Below are positions 25,901 to 37,900 of a DNA stretch of 64,000 bases, one piece after another (position 1 is the stretch's first letter; the number at the start of each line of letters is the position of its first letter). A program made the position numbers and the translations under genes. The DNA comes from Epiperipatus broadwayi. Lineage: Eukaryota > Onychophora > Udeonychophora > Euonychophora > Peripatidae. The notes under the pieces were generated by a model, which was not told the origin of the DNA, ran no database searches, and saw only the letters and a list, made by a program, of their open reading frames with translations. The stretch spans positions 1 through 64,000 of the forward strand of contig JAQFVV010012673.1 of NCBI GenBank assembly GCA_028023455.1. Reading direction: 5' to 3'.

Positions 25901-26109
25901 AAGTTCAGCCCACTTCCTCTTTATATTTTTAAATTATTCTCTTTTGGATTTTTAATGTTTGAACCTTTCATCTTCTTATATGTATGAGTACTTTAGCATC
26001 TTTTATAATATTTGTTTTTTTTAAATAACATTTGCCACTGAGTTGATGGTATATAAAATTCAAGTAAAATGTTGCTATGATAGTCTGTTTAATTATATAC
26101 AGATGGATT
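22926..26109. other. Long A+T-rich stretch, possible LINE relic
   Basis: No supported gene. About 24100-24460 is purine-rich, and its end (GGAAAGACCTTCATCCTGCA near 24407, then a GATGATAG run) is reminiscent of 3' ends of old non-LTR retrotransposons, but no RT or endonuclease motif can be read. The rest shows only homopolymer and AT runs. Confidence 0.3.
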
Positions 26110-26842
<733 letters not shown>

Positions 26843-27122
26843 TGGGTGGGTTCATCCATGTATGATTCACAGTACCAATATACTAAAGTTTTAGTTGGAT
26901 CACACTGATCATCAACTAGGAAGGTTATGATTAACCATTATAGAGGTGTTGTAAGCATTCACATATAACAAGATTAAAGACTCGACCAATAAAAAACAAG
27001 AACTGAAAATTTCAAAAATATAAAAATGGAATGGAATGATAATAGATAAAAGAAATCAATAGTTTTTCAGATTAATGGATTTTTTAAAAAAAAGTCAAAT
27101 GGAAGTTAGTTTACATGTAATA
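26843..27122. other. Unassigned spacer between GATA tracts
   Basis: About 280 bases of A+T-rich sequence with nothing recognised. Confidence 0.4.
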
Positions 27123-27295
27123 TCATCTTTGTGACAGACAGACAGACAGATGGATGGATAAGTAATGGATGGGCAGATAAATATATAATTGTATAAACAG
27201 ATAAAAAGATGGATAAATAGATAGATAGATAAATAAATAAATAACAGGATACAGATAGGTAGATAGAAGGACAGTTGGATAGATAGATAGTGTAG
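27123..27295. repeat. GATA microsatellite, left flank of the composite
   Basis: GATA/GACA-type repeats run up to the start of the LTR at 27296. The flank beyond the other end of the composite (42305) resumes as ATAGATAG, so the element lies inside this tract. Confidence 0.85.
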
Positions 27296-28077
27296 TGTAA
27301 CAGTCAGAAAACATGTGACTCGTAAACATAGTGCAGAATTCGACCACCACACAGAACAGTGGCACCATCGAGGTAGCGAAGCCACCCGTGGTTCTGAGTT
27401 CGAACATAGTTTATTGGTTCCACAATACAATCCATGAAACAACGCATCTGATGTGACATTAGTAAATATTTCTTTAGACACGGTGGTCAGGGATATGCAA
27501 GAGATTCATGATTTTATTTTCGAGTTAGCCAATAATCAAACTAATATTAATTAAACATTCATATTTACATAATCGAGGAAATATTATATAGAATGGGTAT
27601 CGAATAAATGAAACGTAACTGCAGACGTATAGTTTAAAATTATTTATTAACACATTTTAATAAAATCATTTACTAACAATATTTTATGGATTAAATGCTT
27701 CAGTAGCGGGATTTGCGACATGATTATATTTTAAAGAATACATTTATTTATTTGTTTACAAAAGGAATTCATTTATTTGAAGGCGTAATCTAGCTACCTA
27801 AAATTCTCGAGTAAGGATTTCTAATGCATGCCTGGAGGGATTTATACCTTTGCAATGCAAGAGTCTAAAGTAAGATTTAAGAGTAGCGGCGGACATATAT
27901 TTATTTAATTAAAATATTTATTTTATGACTAAGGGCAAACATTTATTTGAGAGTGAATTATGAAGATAATGCAGAGGTGGAGTGATATATAGAATAATAA
28001 AATTAAGTAAAGAAACATGTGGTACGCTTTAGAAAGGCGATATGGAATGGCAGTATATCGAAACTGCAATACCGTGA

Positions 28078-28341
28078 ATGAGTTTACAAGAATGTCGGGC
28101 TGGTCTCTGCCATCGACCCAACAAAGTAAGGTGTCACATAAGCATAACCAGGGACAAGCAGTCCGTGTCGCAGTTTTCCAGCTGGCTGCGTGATGTCATC
28201 AAGTCCTATGGGAGCACCCATTATGTCCGCTTGTGTAAGATGACTGGGGTTAATTTCAACCCTGAAGAATCTGGGAATTTCATGGCAGAATGGGCCATCG
28301 CATCTCTAAAACGTAACACACGTATAAATGATGAGATTTAA
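28078..28341 (+). CDS. 87-codon ORF in LTR-B, unknown or spurious
   Basis: The ORF runs antisense to the retrotransposon. It begins at an ATG preceded directly by a TGA and encodes MSLQECRAGLCHR..., with a central SWLRDVIKSYGSTHYVRL and NFNPEESGNF. It is far richer in G+C than the surrounding LTR. LTR-C has a colinear 86-codon frame at 40559-40819; LTR-A has a frameshift and early stops. The minus strand is also largely open here. Changes between B and C are mostly amino-acid changing, as in neutral drift, so protein function is not supported. The protein resembles nothing I recognise. It may be a compositional block of promoter or packaging sequence. Confidence 0.2.
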   Translation: MSLQECRAGLCHRPNKVRCHISITRDKQSVSQFSSWLRDVIKSYGSTHYVRLCKMTGVNFNPEESGNFMAEWAIASLKRNTRINDEI

Positions 28342-28377
28342 ATAGATTTCTAACTCGGCCCTACATTATCAATATTT

Positions 28378-28478
28378 TTTTTTGTGTCATAGCATCGGCC
28401 GGGACGCGAACCCGCAACCCGGGTAACTGCCTGCAAGTGCAAGGCAGTCGCGCTGACCTCTCAACCACCAATGCAAGA
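28378..28478 (-). repeat. SINE inserted in LTR-B, 17-bp target duplication
   Basis: Minus-strand tRNA-derived SINE: GCATTGGTGGTTGAGAGG (A box TGGTTGAGAGG), B box GGTTCGCGTCC, CGGCCGATGCTATGACAC and an A tail. It is flanked by CTACATTATCAATATTT at 28361-28377 and 28479-28495. LTR-A and LTR-C have the uninterrupted site (ACATTATCAACATTTA), which proves a later insertion into this LTR. The acceptor-like ends pair (GCATTGG with CCGATGC). Confidence 0.9.
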
Positions 28479-29402
28479 CTACATTATCAATATTTAATAA
28501 AGAATGTTGGCGACTCTCAAAGAAATATAACTTGATGGAATTATTCATTAAGATTTAATACATACAAAACATATCTAAACTGGGAATTATTACAACTAAT
28601 ATGCCAGCCATTTGCGAAGTAGTAGACCCTGCATTACAATAAATGATGCATTGAATGCATGTCGATTTATATGAAAGTTAAGTTATTTATGAAAGTAAAT
28701 ATTAATAAAAATTTGACACGCATTCACTGTTTCAAGCGATCATAGATTTAAACTTTGAAAATAGAGACAATTATGAGCATGCAATAATCAAATAATAACT
28801 ATAAATAAATGTAGATTTGAGAAATATGCACCCAAGAAAGATAGAATGAAGTAAGCTAGATTATTAGAGAAATTTACACATTAAGTTAATTATTCAGTTT
28901 TAGTTATACATATGGTAGTTTTTACATTTTATAATTTAGATAAGTAGTATGAAGAAAAGCTATAGCATATTATTAGAGTACTCTAGAGTTTGAACACAGA
29001 CAGGTACCTGTTTTATAAAAAGTTTTCTGATTCCATTAGTTTAGTAGCAAAAGGTTTGTGATTAGCAGTTCTTTCTTGTATTTAGTCGTTTCATTTATTT
29101 TAACAGAAGCAGCAGCTTTCTCATTTATTTCAGGCAGCAGATCTTCATGGTGAATTTATGATGGGCAATGGAAAGTTCAGCATCCGATAGGCCATCTCCC
29201 GATGGAGAATAATCTAGGTGCTTTTACTCGGTCATACCTTGGCAGAAACAATTTATTTTTATATTTTGGAGACTCTCAGTGATCGAGCGCAAAGCTAAAG
29301 TTTAAGTCAATGTCTCCAGAAAGTCTAAGATGGCCTCTTTTCTTATCTTGATCTCTCACACTTTTGTTAAAGTATTTTTTTAGGTTCTCTTAATCTGCCC
29401 TG

Positions 29403-29504
29403 AGGATAATCAATGCATTTTGTTGGTTTTAATTATAAAGAAAGCTGCCATGTGGATAATCAATGCATTTTGTTGGTTTTAATTATAAAGAAAGCTGCCA
29501 TTCT
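29403..29504. repeat. 51-bp tandem duplication in LTR-B
   Basis: GGATAATCAATGCATTTTG and its following bases occur twice in tandem here and once in LTR-A and LTR-C, so the duplication arose after the element inserted. Confidence 0.85.
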
Positions 29505-29974
29505 ATTGTTTACATCTTACATTTACTAATTACATTTTGGGAAATTTTTCTTTAATTAAACTATTATCTATCACTGACGGATGCTTTTAAATTTCAAAGA
29601 CAAAAAGGAAACATAAGATTATTTTAACTTTTAATTAAATATTACATCAGATTTTTTTAGAATTATTATTAAACAAAATTTAAACAAAGCAATAAATACG
29701 AACTTTGTAATCCAAAATAAATGATTAAAATTATACAAAATTATATAATTAAAAGAAATCTAAATTATATTATTTTATCCTTATTTAGTGCCTTTAATTT
29801 GAGATCGAAATGTGTGCATGTTTATGTTGAATTCTACATATATTTATACATTTTTAATATTGCTACACACACAATTTGATACCAAAAGTTTAAATTTGGG
29901 TGGGATAGACCAGTCAGTGAGAGACGACAGAAAAAGGTGAAACTTAAGATTCGAATACGAATCTTACTGTTTCA

Positions 29975-30453
29975 TTTCCCTGTACTTCCCATGAACAATT
30001 AAGGAAGAACAAAGGAGGCAAGAAAGAGAAAAAAAAATTTTACATTACATAATTTAAATACGAAAAATTTATTTATTTATTTATTTTTACAGATATATTG
30101 AAATATAGAAAGCAGAGATTACATGAAGCAATGAACAATTTATATACCCAGATCTAGAATTTATAGTTTAATTAAAATGGCCTAATTTGGCTCTGTCTGG
30201 TTAAAATCATAGTAATAATTAGTTAAACTGAATGTATATATATAAAAAAAAATTCTTAGAATAGGATTATTTAGTATAATATAAAAAAAATTTTTTAAGA
30301 GTAATAGTAATTAAAACAATAATATATATAACAAAATTTCTATCTAAAGCCCTATTTGACTAAAGCACATTCCATTCAACCAAGTTCATTATATCAAGTT
30401 CATTTTAATTATTTTCATATACATTTAATAACTGTCCTAAGAGTCTAATATTT
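29975..30453 (-). other. 3' internal region of the composite
   Basis: Sequence between the end of integrase and the 3' LTR. No env-like frame. On the minus strand the bases just before the LTR read GTACAGGGAAA (29975-29985), a short purine-rich candidate polypurine tract, weaker than the one at 5069-5079. An ATTT-repeat run lies near 30068-30087. Confidence 0.45.
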
Positions 30454-31480
30454 TTACAATCCCGGGTCAGGTGGATAATACCTACATGGTTTGAGATTAT
30501 GGGCATTGTATGTCCCTTTTATGGTGTCTCCATCTTTTAATAAATATGCATTTGGGCCACATGTGGGATCAATTATAAAGGGTCCCCTGTACAAAGGAAA
30601 GAACTTTTTATATACTCTTTTATCTCGGTTACTTTGTTGAGAGTTCCATACCCAAACATAGTTCCCGACCTGGAAATGTTGGCTTCTCTGATCTGCTCGT
30701 AATTTCCATTCTGCCCTTTCTGTAAGGCGGCGGTTTGCCTTGCGTGGCGTCTTGATCAGTAATGAGTCCACTTTACCAAAATGCAAATGTGTTGGTGTCA
30801 AGCCAGTGTCCTTATTGATGGTTCCATTGATATATTGAAAAATCTTTTCAGTTTGATTTACCCAGATTCTGTGATTTTGGTTAACATGGGTCCTAAATAG
30901 TCTGTTTATTTCCCTTATAACCCTTTCACATGGGTTAGACTGAGGATTTTGAATTGAGGTCAGAATATGTTTAACATTCTGCTGCCTCAGCCAAGTCTTC
31001 CATTCTTGAGATGTAAAGGCCGAATGGCCCGAGAGGATGGTGATCGGTTTTCCAATCTTGACGAATTGTCACTTTTGTAACACTCAAATTGCACAATGGG
31101 AATCTGCACGTATCACAGGATAGGCCCAAGCATATTTTGAGAATAGATCATAAGTCACAAGTAAGTAACGGAATCTACGGTAGGATGGCAATGGGCCATA
31201 GTGATCGATCACAAGTATTTCATTTGGTACGGATGGGATGATAGAGGCACTACTCCACTAAAGTTTTTATTTAGTGGTTTATTTCTTGCACAAATAGCAC
31301 ATTTCTTGAGGGTATCCATCACATCTTCATATAGTTTTGGCCAATGAAATTGTCATCTTATAGCTTCTTCTGTTTTTCTGGGGCCATAGTGCCCTACTAA
31401 GCCATGCATATACATGATGAGACGGTTTCTGAGGTCAGGTCGTACCAAGATTTTCAGTAAATTTTATCTCCCACAATCTG
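30454..31480 (-). pseudogene. Integrase, decayed
   Basis: Integrase would insert element cDNA into the genome. Reading on the minus strand from about 31480: an HHCC zinc-binding region (MHGLVGHYGP, later KKCAICARNKP); a core with a first Asp (VIDHYGPLP, then VTYDLFSKYAWAYP) and the last acidic residue in NPQSNPCERV; then a C-terminal domain from 30801 with QVGNYVWVW, PLYRGPFII and NAYLLKD. The middle catalytic stretch reads ILSGHSAFTSQEW where the family has an Asp followed by a Gly two residues later, so the second Asp appears lost. Several stops and frame changes interrupt 30802-31480. The C-terminal part (30454-30801) is open and ends before the 3' region. Confidence 0.75.
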
Positions 31481-31839
31481 CTGCTATAGCAACCCATTTC
31501 TTATCCGGTATAGCTTCTTTCCTCGAGGTGTTGAGCAGTTTTCTATTGGATTTCCTTGCTGATGTACAATTTGGATAAGCTTTTTGTATAGCGGTTGTTG
31601 CTCTTACCAATGTTGAAGGTTCCTTAACTTGTGTTCCATCTCCTGGTCCAGTACTGTTGCTGCAATTACCAATGGCTGATCACTTATTATGGGATTGTGT
31701 GGCTCCAGTTCTATAGGATGTTGACTTAATATATCGGCCACTGTATTTTCAGGCCCAGGGCAGTAGACGACTTTATAATGAAATCTTTGAAGTGAAAGAC
31801 TCCATCTGATGAGGCGGTCATTGTACAGGTAACTTTTAT
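31481..31839 (-). other. RNase H to integrase linker
   Basis: Lies between recognisable RNase H and integrase segments of the same pol gene. It should encode the end of RNase H and the connector, but the frames are broken and no motif is clear. Confidence 0.4.
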
Positions 31840-32115
31840 TTAGGAATTCGAGACACCGGTGGTCAGTAATGATATAATCACTTCTGAACCCAGCAACATC
31901 TGCTTGAACTTATTACATGACCACACGATTGCTAGTATCTCTTGTTCCATCACTGTGTAGTTCTTTTCAGCTCCTTTCCAGGTATGGCTGCTAAAATATA
32001 GTATTTGGTGTTGGCTTTCTTGTTTGACTTGAAATAGAACCATGCCCAATCCTTTCTGACTGCTATCAGTCTGCAAATAAAAGGGACGGGTAAAATCTGG
32101 GTAGTGTAACATCAC
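31840..32115 (-). pseudogene. Ty3-type RNase H, partial
   Basis: RNase H would degrade the RNA strand during reverse transcription. The segment includes FYLQTDSSQKGLGMVLFQ, equivalent to the usual DAS...GIGAVL motif but with Ser in place of Ala, and YTVMEQEILAIVWSCNKFKQ, the conserved ExE-ALV helix region. The terminal residues (LLTTGVSN) suggest a frame change before the usual TDH motif: a TDHRCLEF-like phrase can be read in another frame near 31850. Confidence 0.7.
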
Positions 32116-32274
32116 AGTCTCTAAAAATCTTCTCTTTACTCGACTGAAGTCTTCTTAATGGGTCTCTGTCCATTCCCATCAGTGGTGGGGTCTTATCAAT
32201 TTTACTAGTGATGATGTATCTTTGGCAAAATGGGGGTAAAACTTGTGATAGTAATTGCAAAGGCCCAGAAATGA

Positions 32275-33188
32275 TCAAACTTGTTTTTGGTTTGTTGGCC
32301 TAGGGAAATTTTCAATAGCTGTAACCTTGTCAGGGTGAGCCCCAATTCCTTGACCATTTACAATATGGCCTAAAAAGGAAATCTCCCTCAATGTGAAAAA
32401 ACTTTTTTTTAAGTTAACAGTTATATTTTTCTGAGTGCACTCATCGAAAAATTGTTTTAAATCCTCCAGATGTTCTGCAATGCCTCTTGACGCAACTACT
32501 ACATCGTCTACATAACATACCAATTTTTTTTTAACTTTTTTGACAATACTTGGTCCAAACACCTCATGAGGCCAGCCCTGCTATTTATCAGCCCAAAAGG
32601 TACTCTCTTAAACATGTGGGTTTGACCATTGTATCTGAACATGGTATATTTTCGTTCCTGGGGGTGGAGAGCCATTTGCCAGTAACTAGAAGTTAGGTCA
32701 AGGGTAGAGAAAATATTCTTAGCAGTTAACTTGATAAACATTTCATGGATGGGTGGTGGGATGTCTCGCTCAGGTATAGTAAGGTTGTTTAATGTCCTAG
32801 CATCTAGACACAATCGTATGGTTCCATCTTTCTTTTTGACCACGACTAACGGGTTATTATAGGTTGATGACCCCATTTCAATTACACCCCAGTCAATCAT
32901 CTGCTTAATTTGAGCATTCACCTCTTCTTGATACTGGAATGTGATAGGGTAAGTGTGGGTCTAGAAATGTGTCTCTTCTTTTACTCGTATCCGATGGACG
33001 TAATCAACGTAATCACTAATTTCACCTGGGACCTGAGAAAATATTGTACAATTTTCCGTAAGTAATTTTAGTAACTTGAATCGGTCCTCTACCTTGTCTA
33101 ACGATGATCCCATAATTTTCTCTTGGATATCCTCATCAGGAATGGCCTCCAGACATCTTAATTGGATTTCTTCAGTTTGTTTATTCAT
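32275..33188 (-). pseudogene. Ty3/gypsy reverse transcriptase, frameshifted
   Basis: On the minus strand, a leading segment at 32961-33188 is followed by the RT palm and fingers: LVVVKKKDGTIRLCLDARTL, then FSTLDLTSSYWQMALHP (first catalytic Asp), VPFGLINSRA, and CYVDDVVVASRG (the YVDD pair, about 32503-32514), then SFLGHIVNGQGI. Two open segments (32508-32921 and 32275-32562) overlap in different frames; the shift lies in a homopolymer run near 32524-32540. A stop separates the 32961-33188 segment from the RT. The motif content is complete, so the gene was intact at insertion and decayed afterwards. Confidence 0.85.
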
Positions 33189-33217
33189 ATCAAAACTAAT
33201 CTGCTTCTGCTGGAAAG

Positions 33218-33680
33218 TTAGTATCTTTTTTTATAGTCCAGGATATATCTTTTTTTATAGTCCAGGATACATTCATGTTGGGTTAAGAAGTCAGACCTAA
33301 TTATCATGTCCTGAATTAGTCCTTTTATCACTAAGAAGGCATGTCCTGCATTGGCTTCTCCTATTGATATTTCCAACCAGACTTGATAGGTTTCAGTTCT
33401 GGTCATCCTCCCATCAGCCAGCTTCATTTGGATTGGGCAAGCAGGAAGCCTGGGTATGAGTCCATGTTTTTCGTAATTTGTTAACCAATCTCTAGAAACA
33501 CAGGAAATCTGGCTGCCTGTGTCAAGAAGAATTTGTGCAACTGAGGCCCTGATTCTTGTATTAATAATTGGGCAAGGGCCAATCTGAAGTCCCAAAGTGG
33601 GATCCTCTTCCTGGATGACTGACGTTAGGTTAGTCATCTCCACTACTTTCAGCTGCTGGCAAGATGAATGCTGGTACTGG
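33218..33680 (-). pseudogene. Retropepsin-like protease region
   Basis: The protease would cleave the Gag-Pol polyprotein. The active-site motif is AQILLDTGSQISCVSRDWL (DTGS encoded at 33512-33523), followed by the flap region and the second hydrophobic block DMIIRSDFLTQHECILDYKK. A 21-bp tandem duplication at about 33226-33265 repeats ILDYKKRY in frame. The open frame continues upstream into the end of gag without a stop, so Gag and PR may have been one polyprotein in the original element. Confidence 0.8.
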
Positions 33681-34673
33681 TGATCTTTTACTGAAGTCCA
33701 ACTTGATTGAATTGCCATTTGGTTTCTTTCTTTCTCACTATGATTGCTAGTAGTTGCTGATTGCTGTTGTCTGGTCTCCTGCTTCCATTCATGATCTACT
33801 AGTCTTTTAGGCCAATAGCTATCATCTAAAACTGCAAGAAATTCTCCCATCTCTTCAATGTCTTTGATACAACTTCCGATCATCAGCTTTTGGGTAGTTA
33901 CTGGCATATTTTGTTGAATTGTTCCAATGATATGTCTATCTGCCAATGCAAATGTCATGAGAGATTTAAATCGGTTTGCTTGGCGGAGGAAAAACTGAGC
34001 ATGTTTCTTGGGGTATTGCTCCGTATTTTTCATGACAGAGCATGTTGTAGATACCAATTTCATGCTCGTCGCTCCAATATTGTTTCATCAACACATCTGT
34101 GTACTTCTCTATAGTTTTAGGTTTCCATTTCACCATATCCCACCAGTCTTTGGCATAGCCCTGTAAATGGTAACTGGCAATAGCTATCTATTCACCTGCT
34201 CCTGCCTTATGCACTTGAAAGAAACTTTGTAAGCTCTCTAAGTGGGTTTGAGGATTTTCTCCTGTCTCTCCTCTAAAGATTTTTATCTGAATAATCTTTC
34301 CTAAGTAGCTTTGAGGTCTAATCTCCCTTGTCCTTATATTTCCTCCCTTATTGACTTGGGTTATTCTATATTCGTTTGCTATCATTCCTAACTCTCTCAA
34401 GACAAATTTTTGAATTTCCTGATACTCTCTAACTCTTATCTTTTCTTCTTCCTGTCTCTGTTTTGATTCTTCATCTCTGCTTTTTCTCATTTCCTCATCA
34501 TACATTTTCTTCATTTCTTGCATATTCTGTCTGAGTATTTCCTCTAATAACTTGAAATTAAAGACCATTGATCCTCTGTATTGTTGTGGAGCTTCCCTTC
34601 GCTTGGGTGTCGACTCCAAAGCTTCAGATAAACCTACTTGCTCTATATCAATATTTTCTGATTCCATTTTCAT
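33681..34673 (-). pseudogene. Gag of the composite, stop plus frameshift
   Basis: Starts at an ATG at 34673 with a charged, coiled-coil-like N-terminal part rich in Glu, Lys and Arg, followed by the Gag core (IIQIKIFRGETGENPQTHLE). A TAG at 34188-34190 interrupts the core; the same frame goes on with IAIASYHLQGYAKDWWDMV. The frame then shifts near 34015-34025, and the next segment (AQFFLRQANRF, later DRHIIGTIQQNM) runs into protease. The core aligns with the gag at 2742-4190 (compare EEAKIAVTCSHLQG with the segment after the stop), showing the two elements are relatives. No clear CCHC knuckle remains. Confidence 0.75.
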
Positions 34674-34958
34674 AATATGATTTATTTATTTTATACTACT
34701 AGCATTTGACTACTCTCTACTGGTATATTGGCCCTATAACACTCTTTCGCTGCCCTCACCTACTCTACATTGCCCTATCTCTATATTGCTGCATTTAACA
34801 TATTTAACATATATATTATAGCGAACTACTGGTAACACGTATAATAAGCCACTGCTGTCTATGATATATATATTTGGTGCTTTAATAAATTATTCAATGC
34901 TACCTGCTTTCTCATTTAGCGACTGATTACTTTTTTTTTGACATATACATATATATAT
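34674..34958 (-). other. Leader of the composite, gag-proximal part
   Basis: About 285 bases between the gag ATG and X2. With 39465-39776 it makes up the original leader, split by X2. No coding content. Confidence 0.5.
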
Positions 34959-37900
34959 TGTACCCTCCTCCCCCGTCGTCGCCTCTCACGCCAAAACAAT
35001 CTATATACTTAAATTCCGGGTTCTCTCTTTCTCTAGCTCAGTCTTAACAAAATGAATGAAATTAATTTATTAAAAATGATTACTACTAGCTCTAAACCTT
35101 AAAATGTAAATACAGTTATATTATTAAAATTTACTATTTTCATGAGACATGGAGCGACGACATGGGGAGCGAGACAGACTACATTGAGATATATCCACAT
35201 GATACTATCCCAATGGCATAAGAACACTATACTAAATAATCAACTTATGGTATTCTTATGACTTTCCAAGCTCTTTTTATTATGATTAAGATAATAATCA
35301 TATCTTATTACTCTTTGTAATAATAATAATCTAGCTCAATTGAATAATTTAAGTAAATAAATGAAATAAAATCAAATCAAATAAATAAATCTCAGGTTCA
35401 TAAATTGCATTTAAACTGATTTAAATTACGGTAGTAAACTATGAGAAGGGAATTTTATGTCATAAATTCACTACGTAACAACTAACAATAACAAATAAGA
35501 ATAATGATAATAATAGTATAATGTAATCCTATTTCTTCTTAAATTAAATAAATAAATAAATATTACGTTCGTGGTAGTATTTAATAATCTGACAATCAAA
35601 ATACGTGTTGTAATATTAGCATATAATTTATTTTAATATTGTGGCGACCAACTTATGACCAATAAACGATCTAATTATAATCCTTTAATTTTATCATACA
35701 AATAAATTTTTCAAAAATTATTATAACACTTTTATGTTTATCTACTTTGTGCAAAATTATATGTTTGTTGCAATTATAAATGTGTATTGCGATATCATGC
35801 ATTCTATGTGGAGAAATATAACTAAGACACGAAGCTTACAAATAAATTTACAACATAGTTTATTAAATATTATACAAATAACAATATTTACATTATGTAC
35901 ATCGGATATCCCTACTTTCCTGTTACAAAATTACTTTACTAGTTTATCTCTTAACATTAAATTTCTACTTATTTTATTTTTAACTCTTATACAGTAGTGT
36001 TATTATTAGATATCTGTTTTTAGTTTAGCTTGTTACAAAAATGTATCTATCAATAATTATCATTAATACTTTATATCTCTATTAATTTTAAAATTATATT
36101 TTTACAAAAATTTTTACCTTCGTAGTAAAATTATACAAAATCATAAAATTCTATTTTATATTATTATTCGTATGGAATCCTCAAGATTCAAACCCTTCTT
36201 GACATTTTGATGTTCCGTTTTATTATTGACTATACAATAATTATTAATCTAATACTTATCCAAGCCTTTGCTTCGTATGGTAATTACACTCATTAACATA
36301 TCATGCACAAATACATATATCAGTTACACATTATTGAATCATTTTTTAACCAACATGCAATCTCTATTTTTAATATCATATAAAATATTAAAATTTTATT
36401 ATTACTTTAAAAAACTTTGTTTAGATTTTTCCTTAAAAAAAATCTTATATTCATTTCAGAATTACTTTTAAAACTATATCATATGATTCTTTATCTCTTT
36501 ATGACATTTATACTTTCACTTTTAAAATAACAATTCCAACTCATTCTAGTAAATAAACTATTCTTAAATAACGACAACCTAGCTTCATTGCTATTTTATG
36601 TATCATTTCTATAAAAATACCTTTCTGACGATGTATATTCATGAAACAAGGATAGCGAAAATAGATGAGCAGGATCAAAACAACTAGAATATTATTCGTC
36701 ATAAAACTTGACAATGATGGCACAGTGAATTTAAAGAACACCATAGAGGAGTGACTTTTATCTGTCTATCCACCTCTACTATAGGAGTGATGCTAAAGCT
36801 ATTCCTTCAGCTTTATATAACATCAAAAAAGTTTCAAAGATACGTAAAAACACTGTCCAAAACATATGTGTTCAGTGATAGGACTTAGTTAGCTATACTG
36901 AAATCACACAAATACTATGATCCAAATATTTGATTTTATTATTTCTTGGCAAAAAACATCATCTTGGTTTCCTCTACGCCAGTACTACCAAGTCACTATC
37001 CGATTTATTTCTCTAGATTTATCTATGCAATACATCGACAAATTTCTGTCTACATTTCTAACAATAATAAAATTCACTTTTAGTTCAAACTATACAGCTA
37101 TTCTTAAGAAAATCTTTTACTACTTATCTCGTATATTTATAATATACCAACTATTTTAAAATTATCCGAATATTTTGCAAACATAAAAGTTCAAAAGAAT
37201 CACATAATTATTATGATACTTATTATTAATTATATTTTTAAAACAACTTATTGCATGCACATTTAAAATTACTACTATCTCAAATATATGTTTTAATGTT
37301 GGATAAAATGTGTACTTATAATTTAAAAACTTTCATACATCATTCTTCATTAATAGATGACCTAAAAAAAAAATACATTATGCATTATCAATAATATCAC
37401 AATTACCAAAAACGATCTCTATCTTCTTGATCGTATTCTGAAGGCTTCACCATTCCATTACTTCTTGTAGATACTTAAAACTTCCATACATACATTTTAT
37501 TTTTATAATAATATTTCTATCATTCTATTATATTTAAAATCTCCTTATTCTTAAATTCATGTTTATATGTTTCCCTAAGCTAATATAGAATTTTTATATT
37601 TTAAATACAATCAAATAAAATATTAAATTATATTTACGATACTGCTTTGTCGAACTTGCTTGAAAATTGTTCATCGTAAAGCTAAAAAAAAATATACTTT
37701 ATTTTTCTTTTCAGTCACTTAATGTTCTATAAAAAAATAACTCTGTTTAATAATCTTCATCGACGATGATCCTTGGTTTTCTCAATATTTTATACACTTA
37801 TTAATTATTGATATCTCCTTTAACATAGTCTGCTAGCTTTTTCCCGCGCGTCTGGTTTCCCCCGATGCATCTTGTACGGACTTTTAAAATCTTCAATAAA

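Larger units (their letters stand above)
27296..29974 (-). repeat. LTR-B: 3' LTR of the composite
   Basis: Read on the minus strand it runs TGAAACAGTAAG...GACTGTTACA, giving TG...CA ends. It is about 2.5 kb once two later changes are discounted: a SINE insertion (28378-28478) and a 51-bp tandem duplication (29403-29504). Many differences from LTR-C are C/T changes at CpG-type sites. A TATAAAT lies on the minus strand near 27841-27850. Confidence 0.8.

Noticed and set aside
28378-28478. Possible functional tRNA gene
   Set aside because: The A and B boxes and acceptor-like ends are tRNA-like, but the anticodon and variable regions do not fold as a clean tRNA, an A-rich tail follows and target duplications flank it, so it is a SINE.
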